Shown: positions 45,072-55,020, counted from the stretch's first letter. The stretch is DNA of 64,000 nt from Candidatus Mycobacterium methanotrophicum (GCF_023515995.1 NZ_CP097320.1:2170001-2234000); one strand, 5' to 3'. The notes: generated by a model not told the origin, from the letters alone. Numbers and translations: made by a program.

Positions 45072-46205
45072 GTGGCACGCGACTATTACGCTCTGCTCGG
45101 CGTGAGCCAGAACGCGAGCGATGCGGAGATCAAACGCGCCTACCGCAAGCTCGCGCGTGAGCTGCATCCCGACATCAACCCCGACGAGGTCGCGCAGGCG
45201 AAATTCAAGGAGATCAGCGTCGCCTACGAGGTGCTTTCCGACCCGGAGAAGCGGCGCATCGTCGACATGGGCGGTGACCCGCTGGCGAACGCGGCATCAG
45301 CGGCAAACGGCTTCGGTGGGTTCGGCGGCTTGGGCGACGTGTTCGAGGCGTTCTTCGGTGGGGGCTCAACCTCGCGGGGACCGATCGGAAGAGTCCGGCC
45401 GGGTTCGGACTCGTTGCTGCGGATGCGGCTGGATCTCACCGAATGCGCAACCGGCGTCAGTAAGCAGGTCACCGTTGACACCGCGGTGCTGTGCGACCGG
45501 TGCCAGGGCCGCGGCACCAACGGCAATTCGGCACCGGTGACCTGCGACACCTGTGGCGGCCAGGGAGAGGTGCAGACCGTCCAACGTTCCCTGCTCGGCC
45601 AGGTGATGACATCGCGACCCTGCCCGACCTGCCGTGGCGTCGGCGAAGTCATTCTCGACCCCTGCTACCAGTGCGGCGGCGACGGGCGGGTGCGGGCGCG
45701 TCGGGACATCACCGTGAAGATCCCTGCCGGCGTCGGCGACGGCATGCGGGTGCGCCTGACTGCTCAAGGCGAGGTCGGACCCGGGGGAGGACCGGCGGGC
45801 GATCTGTACGTCGAGGTGCATGAGCAACCGCACGACATCTTTATGCGCGACGGCGACGATTTGCACTGCACGATCTCGGTGCCGATGGTCGACGCGGCCC
45901 TGGGCACCACGGTGACCGTGGATGCGATCCTCGACGGCCTGACCGAGATCACCATCCCGGCGGGAACCCAGCCTGCTTCCGTGACGACCCTGCGCGGCCA
46001 CGGGATGCCGCACCTGCGTTCCGGCACTCGTGGTGACTTGCATGTCCATGTCGAGGTAGTGGTGCCGGAACGACTTGACCACCGCGAGGCCGAGCTGTTG
46101 CGCGAGTTCAAGAGCCATCGTGATCGTGACGTGGCCGAAGTCCGGTCCACGCACGCCGCCGGCGGACTGTTCAGCCGGCTGCGTGAGACGTTTACCGGAC
46201 GCTAA
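45072..46205 (+). CDS. dnaJ2: Chaperone DnaJ2
   Basis: 377 residues from GTG 45072. J domain with the HPD motif ([10 protein letters not shown]), a G/F-rich linker ([20 protein letters not shown]), four zinc-finger CxxCxGxG repeats ([32 protein letters not shown]) and the substrate-binding C-terminal domain. It presents clients to DnaK. It follows hrcA by 77 bases; the rsmE remnant starts one base after its stop. Matches Rv2373c. Confidence 0.95.
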   Translation: MARDYYALLGVSQNASDAEIKRAYRKLARELHPDINPDEVAQAKFKEISVAYEVLSDPEKRRIVDMGGDPLANAASAANGFGGFGGLGDVFEAFFGGGSTSRGPIGRVRPGSDSLLRMRLDLTECATGVSKQVTVDTAVLCDRCQGRGTNGNSAPVTCDTCGGQGEVQTVQRSLLGQVMTSRPCPTCRGVGEVILDPCYQCGGDGRVRARRDITVKIPAGVGDGMRVRLTAQGEVGPGGGPAGDLYVEVHEQPHDIFMRDGDDLHCTISVPMVDAALGTTVTVDAILDGLTEITIPAGTQPASVTTLRGHGMPHLRSGTRGDLHVHVEVVVPERLDHREAELLREFKSHRDRDVAEVRSTHAAGGLFSRLRETFTGR

Positions 46206-46514
46206 TTGCCCGGCTTGTTCTACATCGACGCGCTGCCCGAGCCCGGTGAGCTGGCCGTCGTCGAGGGCGGTGCGGGCTTTCACGCGGCTACCGTGCGACG
46301 CCTCCGCCCCGGCCAGCAACTGGTGCTCGGTGACGGCGTCGGAGGTCTGGCCCGCTGCGTGGTCGACCAGGCCGGCCGCGGCGTTCTGCAGGCCAGGGTG
46401 TTTGACCGTTGGCAGGTGCCGCCGGGGCGCCGGCCCGTGAACCCGCCGGCATCCGCGTCCAGATTGACGCTAGCGCGTCTTTTCCGCGGTTTTTTCGCGC
46501 TGACGTCGATCTGA
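46206..46514 (+). pseudogene. rsmE: Truncated rsmE (16S rRNA m3U1498 methyltransferase)
   Basis: From TTG 46206: [40 protein letters not shown] and [15 protein letters not shown] are the N-terminal PUA-like RNA-binding part of RsmE. After [13 protein letters not shown] the sequence becomes unrelated and ends within 30 codons. The whole SPOUT methyltransferase domain, about 150 residues, is missing. It lies where M. tuberculosis has Rv2372c, between dnaJ2 and phoH1, and the deletion appears to have taken everything up to about 46540. Loss would leave U1498 unmethylated unless another copy exists. Confidence 0.75.
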
Positions 46515-46594
46515 CGCTGCCAAAACCGCCCGGCGGTAGAATCAGAGGCACTAACCCAATGAATAAACCGCAGAAAGCAGGCATCAGAAACCAC

Positions 46595-48550
46595 GTGACG
46601 CCTCGCGAGATCAACGCTGCTGATTCATCGACCGCTCCGGTTCGCAGTAGCATCGACGTTCCGCCCGACCTCGTCGTGGGCCTGCTCGGTTCCGCTGACG
46701 AAAACTTGCGCGCACTCGAGCGCATTCTGTCCGCAGATCTGCATGTGCGCGGCAACGCGGTGACGCTGTCCGGTGAGCCCGCCGACGTCGCGCTCGCCGA
46801 ACGGGTGATCTCCGAATTCGTCGCGATCGTCGCCGGTGGCCAGCCGTTGACCCCTGAGGTGGTGCGCCACGGTGTGGCCATGCTCGTCGGCACCGGCAAC
46901 GAGTCGCCGGCCGAGGTGCTGACCTTGGACATCCTGTCCCGGCGCGGCAAGACGATTCGGCCCAAGACCCTCAACCAGAAGCGCTACGTCGACGCCATCG
47001 ATGCCCACACCATCGTCTTCGGGATCGGCCCGGCCGGGACCGGCAAGACCTACCTGGCGATGGCCAAGGCGGTCAATGCGTTGCAGCGCAAACAGGTCAC
47101 CCGCATCATCCTGACCCGGCCCGCAGTGGAAGCCGGTGAGCGGCTTGGCTTTCTGCCCGGCACGCTGAGCGAGAAGATCGACCCCTACCTTCGTCCACTT
47201 TACGACGCGCTGCACGACATGATGGATCCTGAACTGATCCCGAAGTTGATGGCGTCCGGCGTTATTGAGGTCGCGCCGCTGGCATACATGCGTGGTCGCG
47301 CGCAACCGGTGTTCACGAAAGTGTTGACTCCTAACGGCTTTCGATCGATCGGTGAACTTCGGGTCGGGCATCGCGTGGTCGGCTCGGATGGACAACCCAC
47401 CGAAGTGCTCGGTGTTTATCCGCAGGGCTTCAAGGAGATCTATCGAGTCCACGCCCAGGACGGCTCGTCGACGCTCGCGTCCGGTGACCATTTGTGGTCG
47501 GTATACACCCGCAGTGATCGGGGTGCCGGCAAGCCACCGCGGGTGCTGCAGACAAAAGAGATGATCGGGAATCTCCGCGCGGCTAATTATCATCGTTACG
47601 AGTTACCGCTGCTGAGCGCACCGGTGAGGTTCGTCGCACGGGCCGTGCCGCTCGACCCGTACGCGCTCGGCCTGCTATTGGGCGAGAACCCGGTCGCCGG
47701 AGCCATGCGGCGACTTGGATTGGCGGGTGCGCGGTCGAGTACAAAGTTTATCCCCGAGAATTACCTGTTGAATTCGCCCGATGTGCGGCTGGCCGTCCTT
47801 CAGGGATTGCTCGACTCAGACGGTGATCCGGTGACCCGGCAGGGACGCACGTGCGGCATTCAGTTCACGACTGTATCCGATCGGCTTCGCGATGACGTGG
47901 CGTTCCTGGTCCAGTCGCTCGGTGGTGTCGTCTACCAGCGCACCAGGGCGGCCGAGCGAAAGTCCGGGCTGGCCCGAGGTCGAGATGTGCATCACCGGTC
48001 GGATGCTCACATCCTTGACATCCGTTTGCCTGAAGGCGTTGTCCCCTTCCGGCTCGCCCGCAAAGCTGCGAAGTTCGACGCGACCGGTGGGGGCCAGCCC
48101 GTGCGTTACATCGACCGTATCGAGCCGGCAGGCACCGGGGAAGCCGTGTGTATCCAGGTCGCGGCTACCGACTCGCTCTACGTCACTGAGGATTTCCTGC
48201 TCACCCACAACACGCTTAATGATGCGTTCATCATCCTCGACGAGGCCCAGAACACGACGGCCGAGCAGATGAAGATGTTCCTGACCCGACTGGGCTTCGG
48301 TTCGAAAGTTGTTGTTACCGGCGATATTACGCAGATCGACCTGGCCGGCGACAACAGGTCGGGACTACGGGCCGCGGTCGACATTCTCGAAGGCATCGAC
48401 GACATTCACATGGCGGAGTTGACCAGCGTCGACGTGGTCCGGCACCGGCTGGTTTCGGAAATCGTGGACGCCTACGCACGATACGAGGAACCGGGCCTGA
48501 CGATGAACCGGGCAGCGCGGCGGGCGTCGAGCGTGCGCAGCCGTCGGTGA
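46595..48550 (+). CDS. phoH1: PhoH-like ATPase PhoH1 containing an intein
   Basis: After removing the intein the protein is about 347 residues. The extein has Walker [35 protein letters not shown], Walker [15 protein letters not shown] and GDITQIDL. PhoH1 is a probable RNA-binding ATPase working with YbeY on ribosome quality control and RNA decay. The intein (47300-48211) interrupts YMRGR/TLNDAF. GTG 46595 matches the family start ([10 protein letters not shown]); an in-frame ATG at 46559 with AGAGG upstream is an alternative. Seven bases separate it from ybeY. Confidence 0.9.
   Translation: MTPREINAADSSTAPVRSSIDVPPDLVVGLLGSADENLRALERILSADLHVRGNAVTLSGEPADVALAERVISEFVAIVAGGQPLTPEVVRHGVAMLVGTGNESPAEVLTLDILSRRGKTIRPKTLNQKRYVDAIDAHTIVFGIGPAGTGKTYLAMAKAVNALQRKQVTRIILTRPAVEAGERLGFLPGTLSEKIDPYLRPLYDALHDMMDPELIPKLMASGVIEVAPLAYMRGRAQPVFTKVLTPNGFRSIGELRVGHRVVGSDGQPTEVLGVYPQGFKEIYRVHAQDGSSTLASGDHLWSVYTRSDRGAGKPPRVLQTKEMIGNLRAANYHRYELPLLSAPVRFVARAVPLDPYALGLLLGENPVAGAMRRLGLAGARSSTKFIPENYLLNSPDVRLAVLQGLLDSDGDPVTRQGRTCGIQFTTVSDRLRDDVAFLVQSLGGVVYQRTRAAERKSGLARGRDVHHRSDAHILDIRLPEGVVPFRLARKAAKFDATGGGQPVRYIDRIEPAGTGEAVCIQVAATDSLYVTEDFLLTHNTLNDAFIILDEAQNTTAEQMKMFLTRLGFGSKVVVTGDITQIDLAGDNRSGLRAAVDILEGIDDIHMAELTSVDVVRHRLVSEIVDAYARYEEPGLTMNRAARRASSVRSRR
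47300..48211 (+). mobile_element. Intein in PhoH1 with class 3 residue signature
   Basis: 304 residues from [20 protein letters not shown] to [13 protein letters not shown], followed by Thr+1. Position 1 is Ala instead of Cys/Ser, so a class 1 start is impossible. The class 3 set is present: Trp66 two residues after the block B His64 ([10 protein letters not shown]), Cys284 in block F (EAVCIQVAA) and Thr302 before HN (LLTHN). A LAGLIDADG endonuclease is reduced: block C LGLLLGEN has a changed acidic position, block E QGLLDSDG is kept, and the stretch between block C and block D KFIPENYL is only about 20 residues. Splicing should work; homing probably not. Confidence 0.9.
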
Positions 48551-48557
48551 GAGCGCC

Positions 48558-49091
48558 GTGAGTATCGAAGTCGCCAACGAATCGGGGTTTGACGTCTCCG
48601 AATCCGAATTGGTCAGCGTCGCGCGCTTCGTCATCGCCCGAATGGACGTCAACCCGGCTGCCGAGCTGTCGATGGTGCTGTTGGACACCGCCGCGATGGC
48701 GGACTTGCACATGCGCTGGATGGATCTACCCGGACCCACCGACGTGATGAGCTTCCCAATGGACGAGTTGGAACCGGGCGGTCGCCCCGACGCTCCGGAG
48801 CCGGGACCGGCGATGCTCGGCGACATCGTGCTGTGCCCGGAATTCGCCGCAGAGCAGGCCGCGGCCGCCGGTCATTCGCTCGGTCACGAGTTGGCGCTGT
48901 TGACAATTCACGGTGTCCTGCACCTGCTCGGCTATGACCACGCCGAGCCGGGCGAAGAAAAAGAAATGTTCGTCCTGCAAGGTCGCCTGCTCGAAGAATG
49001 GGTCGCCGAACAAGTCGAGACCTACCACCACCAACGCCAGAGCGAGAGAGACCAGCGGTTGCTGGATAAGTCAAGGTATTTCGACAATTGA
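48558..49091 (+). CDS. ybeY: Endoribonuclease YbeY
   Basis: 177 residues from GTG 48558. The zinc-binding signature is [11 protein letters not shown] near residue 115, preceded by a GHELALLTI helix. YbeY takes part in 16S rRNA 3' end maturation and ribosome quality control, with PhoH encoded just upstream and Era downstream. The stop overlaps the start of the CNNM/CBS gene. Matches Rv2367c. Confidence 0.95.
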   Translation: MSIEVANESGFDVSESELVSVARFVIARMDVNPAAELSMVLLDTAAMADLHMRWMDLPGPTDVMSFPMDELEPGGRPDAPEPGPAMLGDIVLCPEFAAEQAAAAGHSLGHELALLTIHGVLHLLGYDHAEPGEEKEMFVLQGRLLEEWVAEQVETYHHQRQSERDQRLLDKSRYFDN

Positions 49092-50428
49092 ATGGGTTCG
49101 CTCCGCTGCTCGGCGCGATCCTACTGATCGGTCTAGGCGGCTTGTTTGCTGCGGTAGATGCCGCGGTCAGCACGGTATCGCTGGCGCGGGTCCACGAGCT
49201 AGTGCGTGACCAGCGGCCGGGCGCGGCGCGACTGGCCAAGGTGATGGCCGACCGGCCCCGCTACATCAATTTGGTGGTGCTGCTGCGGATCATCTGTGAG
49301 ATCAGTGCGACCGTCCTGCTGGCAGCCTATTTCTACCGGAGCCTCAGCCGAGATTGGGGATTGTTCGCGGCGGCCGCGACCATGGTCGTGACCAGCTTCG
49401 TCGTCATCGGTGTCGGTCCCCGCACGCTGGGCCGACAGAACGCCTACACGATCTCGTTGGTGGCGGCTCTACCACTGCAGGCGATTTCGGTTCTGCTCGC
49501 ACCGATCAGCCGAGTGCTGGTGGTATTAGGGAACATGTTGACCCCCGGTCGTGGATTTCGCAATGGACCGTTCGCATCAGAGATCGAACTGCGCGAAGTT
49601 GTCGACCTTGCCCAGCAGCGCGGCGTGGTGGCCGCTGAAGAGCGCCGAATGATCCAGTCGGTATTCGAACTCGGTGATACACCAGCCCGCGAGGTGATGG
49701 TGCCGCGCACCGAGATGATCTGGATCGAAAGCGACGAATCTGTTGACCACGCGATATCGCTGGCGGTGCGAAGCGGACATTCCCGTATTCCGGTGATCGG
49801 CGAGAACGTCGATGACATTGTCGGTGTGGTGTATTTGAAAGACATTGTCCAGCAGAGATATTACTCGACAACAGGGGGCCGGGACACCAGCGTCGCGCAG
49901 GTCATGCGCCCAGCGGTGTTCGTGCCAGACTCCAAGCCGCTGGACGCCTTGCTGCGCGAGATGCAGCGCGACCGCAACCACATGGCGCTGTTGGTCGACG
50001 AGTACGGCGCAATCGCCGGGCTGGTAACCATCGAGGATGTGTTGGAAGAGATCGTCGGTGAAATCGCGGACGAGTACGACGCGGCCGAGGTCGCGCCGGT
50101 AGAAGATCTGGGAGACAACCGGTTTCGGGTATCGGCGCGACTACCGATCGAAGACGTCGGCGAACTGTATGGTGTCGAATTTGATGAGCAACTCGACGTC
50201 GACACGGTCGGTGGCCTACTGGCCCTGGAGCTGGGCCGGGTACCGCTGCCCGGTGCCGAGGTGGTAACACATGGGTTGCGGTTGCACGCCGAGGGCGGCC
50301 CGGACCATCGCGGGCTAGTCCGGATCGGCACGGTGCTGCTGAGCCGCGCCGGCGACGATGCAGTGGGGACACCCCCAGCCGCGCAGCGGCGCGGGGGACG
50401 CAGCGATGAGGAGGAGCGACGCACATGA
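49088..50428 (+). CDS. CNNM/CBS-domain transmembrane protein (CorC/HlyC family)
   Basis: 446 residues from TTG 49088, which overlaps the ybeY stop. The N-terminal CNNM domain has about four helices ([26 protein letters not shown]-like [20 protein letters not shown]). Two CBS domains follow ([33 protein letters not shown]) with [20 protein letters not shown], then a CorC-HlyC transporter-associated domain. Members affect Mg/Co homeostasis. The C-terminal codons run into a MIRU-like repeat. Matches Rv2366c. Confidence 0.9.
   Translation: MNGFAPLLGAILLIGLGGLFAAVDAAVSTVSLARVHELVRDQRPGAARLAKVMADRPRYINLVVLLRIICEISATVLLAAYFYRSLSRDWGLFAAAATMVVTSFVVIGVGPRTLGRQNAYTISLVAALPLQAISVLLAPISRVLVVLGNMLTPGRGFRNGPFASEIELREVVDLAQQRGVVAAEERRMIQSVFELGDTPAREVMVPRTEMIWIESDESVDHAISLAVRSGHSRIPVIGENVDDIVGVVYLKDIVQQRYYSTTGGRDTSVAQVMRPAVFVPDSKPLDALLREMQRDRNHMALLVDEYGAIAGLVTIEDVLEEIVGEIADEYDAAEVAPVEDLGDNRFRVSARLPIEDVGELYGVEFDEQLDVDTVGGLLALELGRVPLPGAEVVTHGLRLHAEGGPDHRGLVRIGTVLLSRAGDDAVGTPPAAQRRGGRSDEEERRT
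50352..50428 (+). repeat. MIRU-like repeat at the end of the CNNM/CBS gene
   Basis: GCCGGCGACGATGCAG at 50350 and CAGCGATGAGGAGGAGCGAC near 50401 match the MIRU core seen at 10160-10200, but 35 bases (GTGGGGACACCCCCAGCCGC...) are inserted between. The element supplies the last codons, the stop, and an overlapping ATG (50425) of a 15-codon micro-ORF before the next gene. Confidence 0.6.
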
Positions 50429-50461
50429 GCCCCGCGGGTGGCGACGGTCAGGAGTTAACCC

Positions 50462-50608
50462 ATGACGGCTGAGCCGCTCGATGCCGAAGACGCGAAGCTC
50501 GTGGCGCTGGCCCGCTCGGCCATGGCGCGTGCCGAGGCCCGTAGCGGGGCAGCGGTGCGCGCCATGGCGACGATCATCATCACCGACCGCGACGGGCTGC
50601 CGCTATGA
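50462..50608 (+). pseudogene. Internally deleted Rv2365c-like (cytidine deaminase-fold) gene
   Basis: 48 codons from ATG 50462: MTAEPLDAEDAKLVALARSA then MARAEARSGAAVR, followed directly by MATIIITDRDGLPL. Relatives are about 110 residues and carry a long middle section that is absent here; the deletion is in frame. It still sits between the CNNM/CBS gene and era. The remaining peptide keeps only the N-terminal helix and C-terminal strand. Confidence 0.6.
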
Positions 50609-50684
50609 CCACGCCGAGCGTGAACCGATTGCGAAAAATCCCGCGAAATCTCGCCACAGTCTCACACTCGGCGCGAGTTCTGCA

Positions 50685-51596
50685 GTGACCGAATTTCGTT
50701 CCGGCTTCGTGTGTTTGGTCGGCCGGCCCAACACCGGCAAGTCAACACTGACCAATGCGCTGGTCGGCTCGAAAGTGGCGATCACATCGAGTCGCCCGCA
50801 GACCACCCGGCACACGATTCGCGGCATCGTGCACCGCGACGACTTCCAGCTCATCCTGGTCGATACGCCCGGACTGCACCGGCCGCGGACCCTGCTGGGT
50901 AAGCGGCTCAACGACTTGGTCCGCAACACCTACGCAGGAGTCGATGCCATCGGTCTGTGCATACCCGCCGACGAGGCGATCGGGCCCGGCGACCGGTGGA
51001 TCGTCGAGCAGATCCGTTCGATCGCGCCCACAACGACCTTGGTCGGCGTCGTCACCAAAATCGACAAGGTGGCCAAGGACAAGTTGGCGGCGCAGCTGGC
51101 TGCGGTCGGCGAACTGCTCGGCCTCACCGACGGCCACCAGGCCGAGATCGTCCCTGTCTCGGCGGTCACCGGTGAGCAGATCGACGTGGTGATTGACGTG
51201 CTGGCCGCTGCGCTGCCGCCCGGGCCGGCGTATTACCCCGACGGTGAGCTGACCGATGAACCCGAGGAGGTTCTGATGGCCGAGTTCATCCGCGAAGCCG
51301 CGCTGGAGGGCGTGCACGACGAGCTACCGCATTCGCTGGCAGTGGCTATCGACGAGGTCAATCCGCGCGAGGGGCGTGACGATCTGATTGACGTGCGCGC
51401 CATTCTTTACGTCGAGCGTGACAGCCAGAAGGGCATCGTGATCGGTAAAGGCGGCGCCCGACTGCGTGAAGTGGGCACCGCGGCGCGCGGTCAGATCGAG
51501 AAGCTGCTGGGCGCCAAGGTCTACCTCGAGCTGCGCGTCAAGGTCGCCAAGAATTGGCAGCGTGACTCCAAACAGCTTGGCCGGCTCGGCTTTTGA
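50685..51596 (+). CDS. era: GTPase Era
   Basis: 303 residues from GTG 50685 (VTEFRSGFVCLVGRPNTGKS). G motifs: GRPNTGKST, TTRHTIRG, DTPG, TKIDK. The C-terminal KH domain binds the 16S rRNA 3' end (RDSQKGIVIGKGGARLREVG). It completes the ribosome-biogenesis set phoH1-ybeY-era. A longer in-frame opening from 50481 overlaps the deleted gene and is not used. No strong ribosome site is visible. Matches Rv2364c. Confidence 0.95.
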   Translation: MTEFRSGFVCLVGRPNTGKSTLTNALVGSKVAITSSRPQTTRHTIRGIVHRDDFQLILVDTPGLHRPRTLLGKRLNDLVRNTYAGVDAIGLCIPADEAIGPGDRWIVEQIRSIAPTTTLVGVVTKIDKVAKDKLAAQLAAVGELLGLTDGHQAEIVPVSAVTGEQIDVVIDVLAAALPPGPAYYPDGELTDEPEEVLMAEFIREAALEGVHDELPHSLAVAIDEVNPREGRDDLIDVRAILYVERDSQKGIVIGKGGARLREVGTAARGQIEKLLGAKVYLELRVKVAKNWQRDSKQLGRLGF

Positions 51597-51609
51597 GCTA
51601 GGATGTCCG

Positions 51610-53067
51610 TTAGTGTGTCGCTGCGACGGGCGGTGTGTCTGTGCCGGTGTTCCACCACGCTTGCGGCTGCTTAGCCGCCCAGCCGCCGAGTGCCTCCAAC
51701 TCGGCGGCCAGCGAGATCAGCAGTGGCTCGCTGTTGGCCGGCCCCATCAGCTGCACACCGATCGGCAAGCCCTCGGAGGTGAAGCCGGCCGGGACGTTGA
51801 TCGACGGCCACCCCAACAGATTCCACGGCCAGGTCACCGGGCAGGCGGCGATCATCACGCGGTCGGTGCCCAATCCGCCCAACGTGTCGAACCTATGCAC
51901 CAGAGGTGGCGGCTGCGCAGTTGTGGGCGCCACCACGACGTCCACGATGCGGAAAATCGAGCCCACCCGGCGCTGATCGGCGGCTTCATGGGCCCGGGCG
52001 GCAAGCAGTATCGACTGCGAGAGCACCCGCCCTATCCGCATATTCGACAGCGTGCGTCGGTCCAGCTCGACACCGTCACCCAATCGCTCGGCCCACTCGA
52101 GTAGCCCAGAAGTGGAGCGCGACAAAAAGTTCCAGGACAGCCGCATCCCGTAATCGGGATTGCCGGCAACCACGCTGTGGCCGAGCAGCCGAAGTCGTTC
52201 ACCTGTCGATTCCAGCGCCGACCTGATTTCCGGATGCAAGCGGGCGGGAAACCCGGTGAACGGGAATTCGGTGGACAGCGCGATGCGCAACGGCCCGGGA
52301 GCGATACCCACATGTTCGGACACCGTCACCGGACGCGGCTTGTGCAGATCGCCCTCGGCGTTGCCGGATGCCGCGTCGAGGACGAGCGCCGCATCGGCGA
52401 CGGTACGGGCCAGCACGCCGTTGACCGCGATGCCGTTGAACGCCTCCGGCAATGGCCACGTCGAGATGCGCCCGCGTTGCGGTTTGATGCCCACCAGGTG
52501 GGTCCAGGCCGCGGGGATGCGGACACTGCCCGCGCCGTCGGAGCCGATAGCGGCGGTAACCAGGCCGGCGGCCACCGCGGCCGCGCTGCCGCCCGACGAC
52601 CCTCCCGGGGTGTGTTTGCGCGACCACGGATTACGGGTGTGGCCAAATCCGGGTCCGCTGGTGAACGGCCACTGGCCCAGCTCACAGGTGTTGGTCTTGC
52701 CGACGATCACCGCGCCGGCCGCCTTGAGCCGGCGCACCACCTCGGCGTCCTGAGCGGCGGGCCGAACGTGTCCTGAGGTACCAAAAAAGGTGGCGACGCC
52801 CGCTATGTCAGTGTCGTCTTCGACCGCAATCGGGACACCGAGCAGCGGCGCCTGGTCGCCGGCAGCGCGCCGCCGGTCGGCCGCAGCAGCGTCGGCCAGC
52901 GCCGTCTTTGTGAGCACCACGCGGAAGGCGTTCAGCGTCGACTGGCTCACGTCGATTGCGTGCAGCGAGCGGCGAACCAACTCGCCGGACGTCACCTCAC
53001 CGCTGGCCAACTGGTACAGCTGGTCGGTCAGAGTCGGAAAACGGGAATTAGCGGCGTCCATCATCAC
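51610..53067 (-). CDS. amiA2: Amidase AmiA2 with its catalytic lysine replaced
   Basis: 485 residues of the amidase signature family. The Ser-rich motif GGSSGGSAAAVAAGLVTAAI and GSDGAGSVRIPAAW carry the two catalytic serines. The third member of the triad, the Lys of the VPIAVKDD motif, is Glu here: VPIAVEDDTDIAG, codon GAA at about 52830. A single A-to-G change explains it. The frame is complete, so the enzyme is probably made but inactive as an amidase. Matches Rv2363, in the opposite direction to era and recO. Confidence 0.9.
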   Translation of the reverse strand: MMMDAANSRFPTLTDQLYQLASGEVTSGELVRRSLHAIDVSQSTLNAFRVVLTKTALADAAAADRRRAAGDQAPLLGVPIAVEDDTDIAGVATFFGTSGHVRPAAQDAEVVRRLKAAGAVIVGKTNTCELGQWPFTSGPGFGHTRNPWSRKHTPGGSSGGSAAAVAAGLVTAAIGSDGAGSVRIPAAWTHLVGIKPQRGRISTWPLPEAFNGIAVNGVLARTVADAALVLDAASGNAEGDLHKPRPVTVSEHVGIAPGPLRIALSTEFPFTGFPARLHPEIRSALESTGERLRLLGHSVVAGNPDYGMRLSWNFLSRSTSGLLEWAERLGDGVELDRRTLSNMRIGRVLSQSILLAARAHEAADQRRVGSIFRIVDVVVAPTTAQPPPLVHRFDTLGGLGTDRVMIAACPVTWPWNLLGWPSINVPAGFTSEGLPIGVQLMGPANSEPLLISLAAELEALGGWAAKQPQAWWNTGTDTPPVAATH

Positions 53068-53129
53068 CTACAGACATTATCGGCGCTGGTGCGAGGCTTT
53101 CGTCGCAGTGCGGTGACAAACTGGTATCC

Positions 53130-53945
53130 ATGCGGCTGTACCGAGACCATGCGGTGGTGCTGCGCCAGCACAAGCTCGGCGAAGCCGACCGGATTGTCAC
53201 CATGCTCACCCGCGACCATGGACTGGTCCGCGCGGTGGCCAAGGGTGTGCGCCGTACCCGGAGCAAGTTCGGCGCGCGACTGGAGCCGTTCGCGCATATC
53301 GACGTGCAATTGCATCCGGGCCGCAACCTGGACATCGTCACGCAGGTCGTCTCGCTTGACGCGTTCGCCACCGACATCGTCAGCGACTACGGCCGATACA
53401 CCTGCGCATGCGCGATGCTGGAAACCGCCGAGCGCCTGGCCGGTGAGGAACGGGCGCCGGCGCAGGCATTGCATCGACTCACGGTCGGAGCATTGCGGGC
53501 GGTGGCCGATGGCCACCGCCCCCGTGAGCTGGTGCTGGACGCTTATCTGCTGCGGGCCATGAGCATCGCCGGGTGGGCCCCGGCGCTGACCGAATGCGCC
53601 CGCTGCGGCACACCGGGCCCACATCGGGCATTTCACATCGCCGCAGGCGGCAGCGTGTGCGGGTTCTGCCGCCCCGCCGGTGCGACGACACCGCCGCTGG
53701 GTGTGCTGGATCTGATGTCGGCGCTGCACGACGGGGATTGGGAGGCCGCGGAGACTGCAGGGCACTCGGCCCGCAACCACGTCAGCGGATTGGTGGCCGC
53801 CCACCTGCAATGGCATCTGGAGCGGCAGCTGCGAACGTTGCCGCTGGTCGAGCGGACAGGCCGGGTCGATCGAACGGTCACCGACCGCCGGATCTCGCTG
53901 GTCGGGCAGGATGTGCCCCATGGTGCGGAATCAGAAGCCGGCTGA
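53130..53945 (+). CDS. recO: DNA repair protein RecO
   Basis: 271 residues. N-terminal OB fold ([40 protein letters not shown]) and a C-terminal helical part with zinc cysteines [10 protein letters not shown] and CGFC. RecO anneals DNA and loads RecA with RecR. It divides amiA2 and uppS; the uppS start lies within its last codons. Matches Rv2362c. Confidence 0.95.
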   Translation: MRLYRDHAVVLRQHKLGEADRIVTMLTRDHGLVRAVAKGVRRTRSKFGARLEPFAHIDVQLHPGRNLDIVTQVVSLDAFATDIVSDYGRYTCACAMLETAERLAGEERAPAQALHRLTVGALRAVADGHRPRELVLDAYLLRAMSIAGWAPALTECARCGTPGPHRAFHIAAGGSVCGFCRPAGATTPPLGVLDLMSALHDGDWEAAETAGHSARNHVSGLVAAHLQWHLERQLRTLPLVERTGRVDRTVTDRRISLVGQDVPHGAESEAG

Positions 53946-54801
53946 CTTCCCACAGCTGCCGCCCGCCCCCGACGACTGTCCGACCTTTCCCGACAAGTCC
54001 ACCTGGCCGGTGGTCTTCCCTGCGCTTCCGCCGTCACCCGACGGCGGCCCCCGGCGGCCTCCGCAACACGTTTCCAAGGCCGCCGCTCCGCGGATCCCGG
54101 TCAGCCAGCTGCCCAGCCACGTTGCGATCGTGATGGACGGCAACGGCCGCTGGGCCACCCGGCGCGGGCTGTCCCGTGTGGAGGGCCACAAGATGGGTGA
54201 GGCCGTCGTCATCGACATCGTCTGCGGTGCAATTGAAATCGGTATCAAATGGCTCAGCCTCTACGCGTTTTCCACCGAGAACTGGAAGCGCTCAGCCGAG
54301 GAAGTCCGCTTCCTGATGGGGTTCAACCGCGACGTGGTGCGGCGGCGGCGGATAAACCTTAACGAAATGGGCGTCAAGATACGCTGGGTGGGCTCGCGGC
54401 CACGCCTGTGGCGAAGCGTCATCAACGAGTTGGCGATCGCAGAGGAGATGACGATGCACAACGACATCATCACAGTGAACTACTGCGTCAACTATGGTGG
54501 CCGTACCGAAATAGCCGAGGCGGCAAGGGATATCGCGCGCGAAGCCGCGGCGGGCCGGTTGAATCCAGAGCGGGTGACTGAGGCGACCGTTGCCCGCCAC
54601 CTGCACCGCCCTGACATTCCCGACGTAGATCTGTTGCTGCGCACCTCGGGCGAGCAGCGGACCAGCAATTTCATGTTGTGGCAAGCGGCCTACGCCGAAT
54701 ACATCTTTCAAGACAAGCTTTGGCCCGACTACGACCGCCGCGATCTGTGGGCCGCCTGCGAAGAGTACGCATCGCGGCACCGACGATTCGGGACGGCGTG
54801 A
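53920..54801 (+). CDS. uppS: Decaprenyl diphosphate synthase (Z-prenyltransferase)
   Basis: About 293 residues. The N-terminal 70 residues are proline-rich ([20 protein letters not shown]), a mycobacterial feature. Catalytic motif [17 protein letters not shown], then [20 protein letters not shown], and [20 protein letters not shown]. It makes the C50 lipid carrier for cell-wall arabinogalactan and peptidoglycan. ATG 53920 or GTG 53923 is the start; both overlap recO. Matches Rv2361c. Confidence 0.95.
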   Translation: MVRNQKPADFPQLPPAPDDCPTFPDKSTWPVVFPALPPSPDGGPRRPPQHVSKAAAPRIPVSQLPSHVAIVMDGNGRWATRRGLSRVEGHKMGEAVVIDIVCGAIEIGIKWLSLYAFSTENWKRSAEEVRFLMGFNRDVVRRRRINLNEMGVKIRWVGSRPRLWRSVINELAIAEEMTMHNDIITVNYCVNYGGRTEIAEAARDIAREAAAGRLNPERVTEATVARHLHRPDIPDVDLLLRTSGEQRTSNFMLWQAAYAEYIFQDKLWPDYDRRDLWAACEEYASRHRRFGTA

Positions 54802-54944
54802 TGGCCCGTCGCTTCAATCACACAAGTCACCACGGCGAGGAGATGTACGTTGTGCCCGCCTTATCTGAGCGACTATCGGCCCTCGAATGGCTTGCGCACC
54901 GTCTAGTCGAAGGTGTTGTCGCTCAGAGCGTTTATGGGGCCTGA
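54801..54944 (+). CDS. 47-residue hypothetical peptide after uppS
   Basis: ATG 54801 overlaps the uppS stop (TGATG), giving [20 protein letters not shown] then LSERLSALEWLAHRLVEGVV. The second half could form an amphipathic helix. No relative is known to me, and the overlap could be chance. The stop is inside a GGGGC-CTGA-GCCCC hairpin (54936-54949). Confidence 0.3.
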   Translation: MARRFNHTSHHGEEMYVVPALSERLSALEWLAHRLVEGVVAQSVYGA

Positions 54945-54974
54945 GCCCCGATGTGGGGAGAAGGAAATGCGGCG

Positions 54975-55020
54975 AGTGTGCGATTGTGTGCGCCGCAAGC
55001 GGCGTGCATAATCGCACACT
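54975..55020. repeat. Long perfect-armed hairpin
   Basis: AGTGTGCGATT (54975-54985) and AATCGCACACT (55010-55020) are perfect complements. The inner GTGTGC/GTGCAT pair as RNA with G-U wobbles, and GCCG/CGGC closes a CAAG loop, making a 21-bp stem. It lies in the 200-base gap before the Rv2360c-like gene. A 13-bp tandem direct repeat GATGAGCAGCTCT follows at 55022-55047. Confidence 0.7.

Noticed and set aside
46206..48550. rsmE-phoH1 fusion protein
   Set aside because: The frames differ and rsmE stops at 46514 before the phoH1 start.
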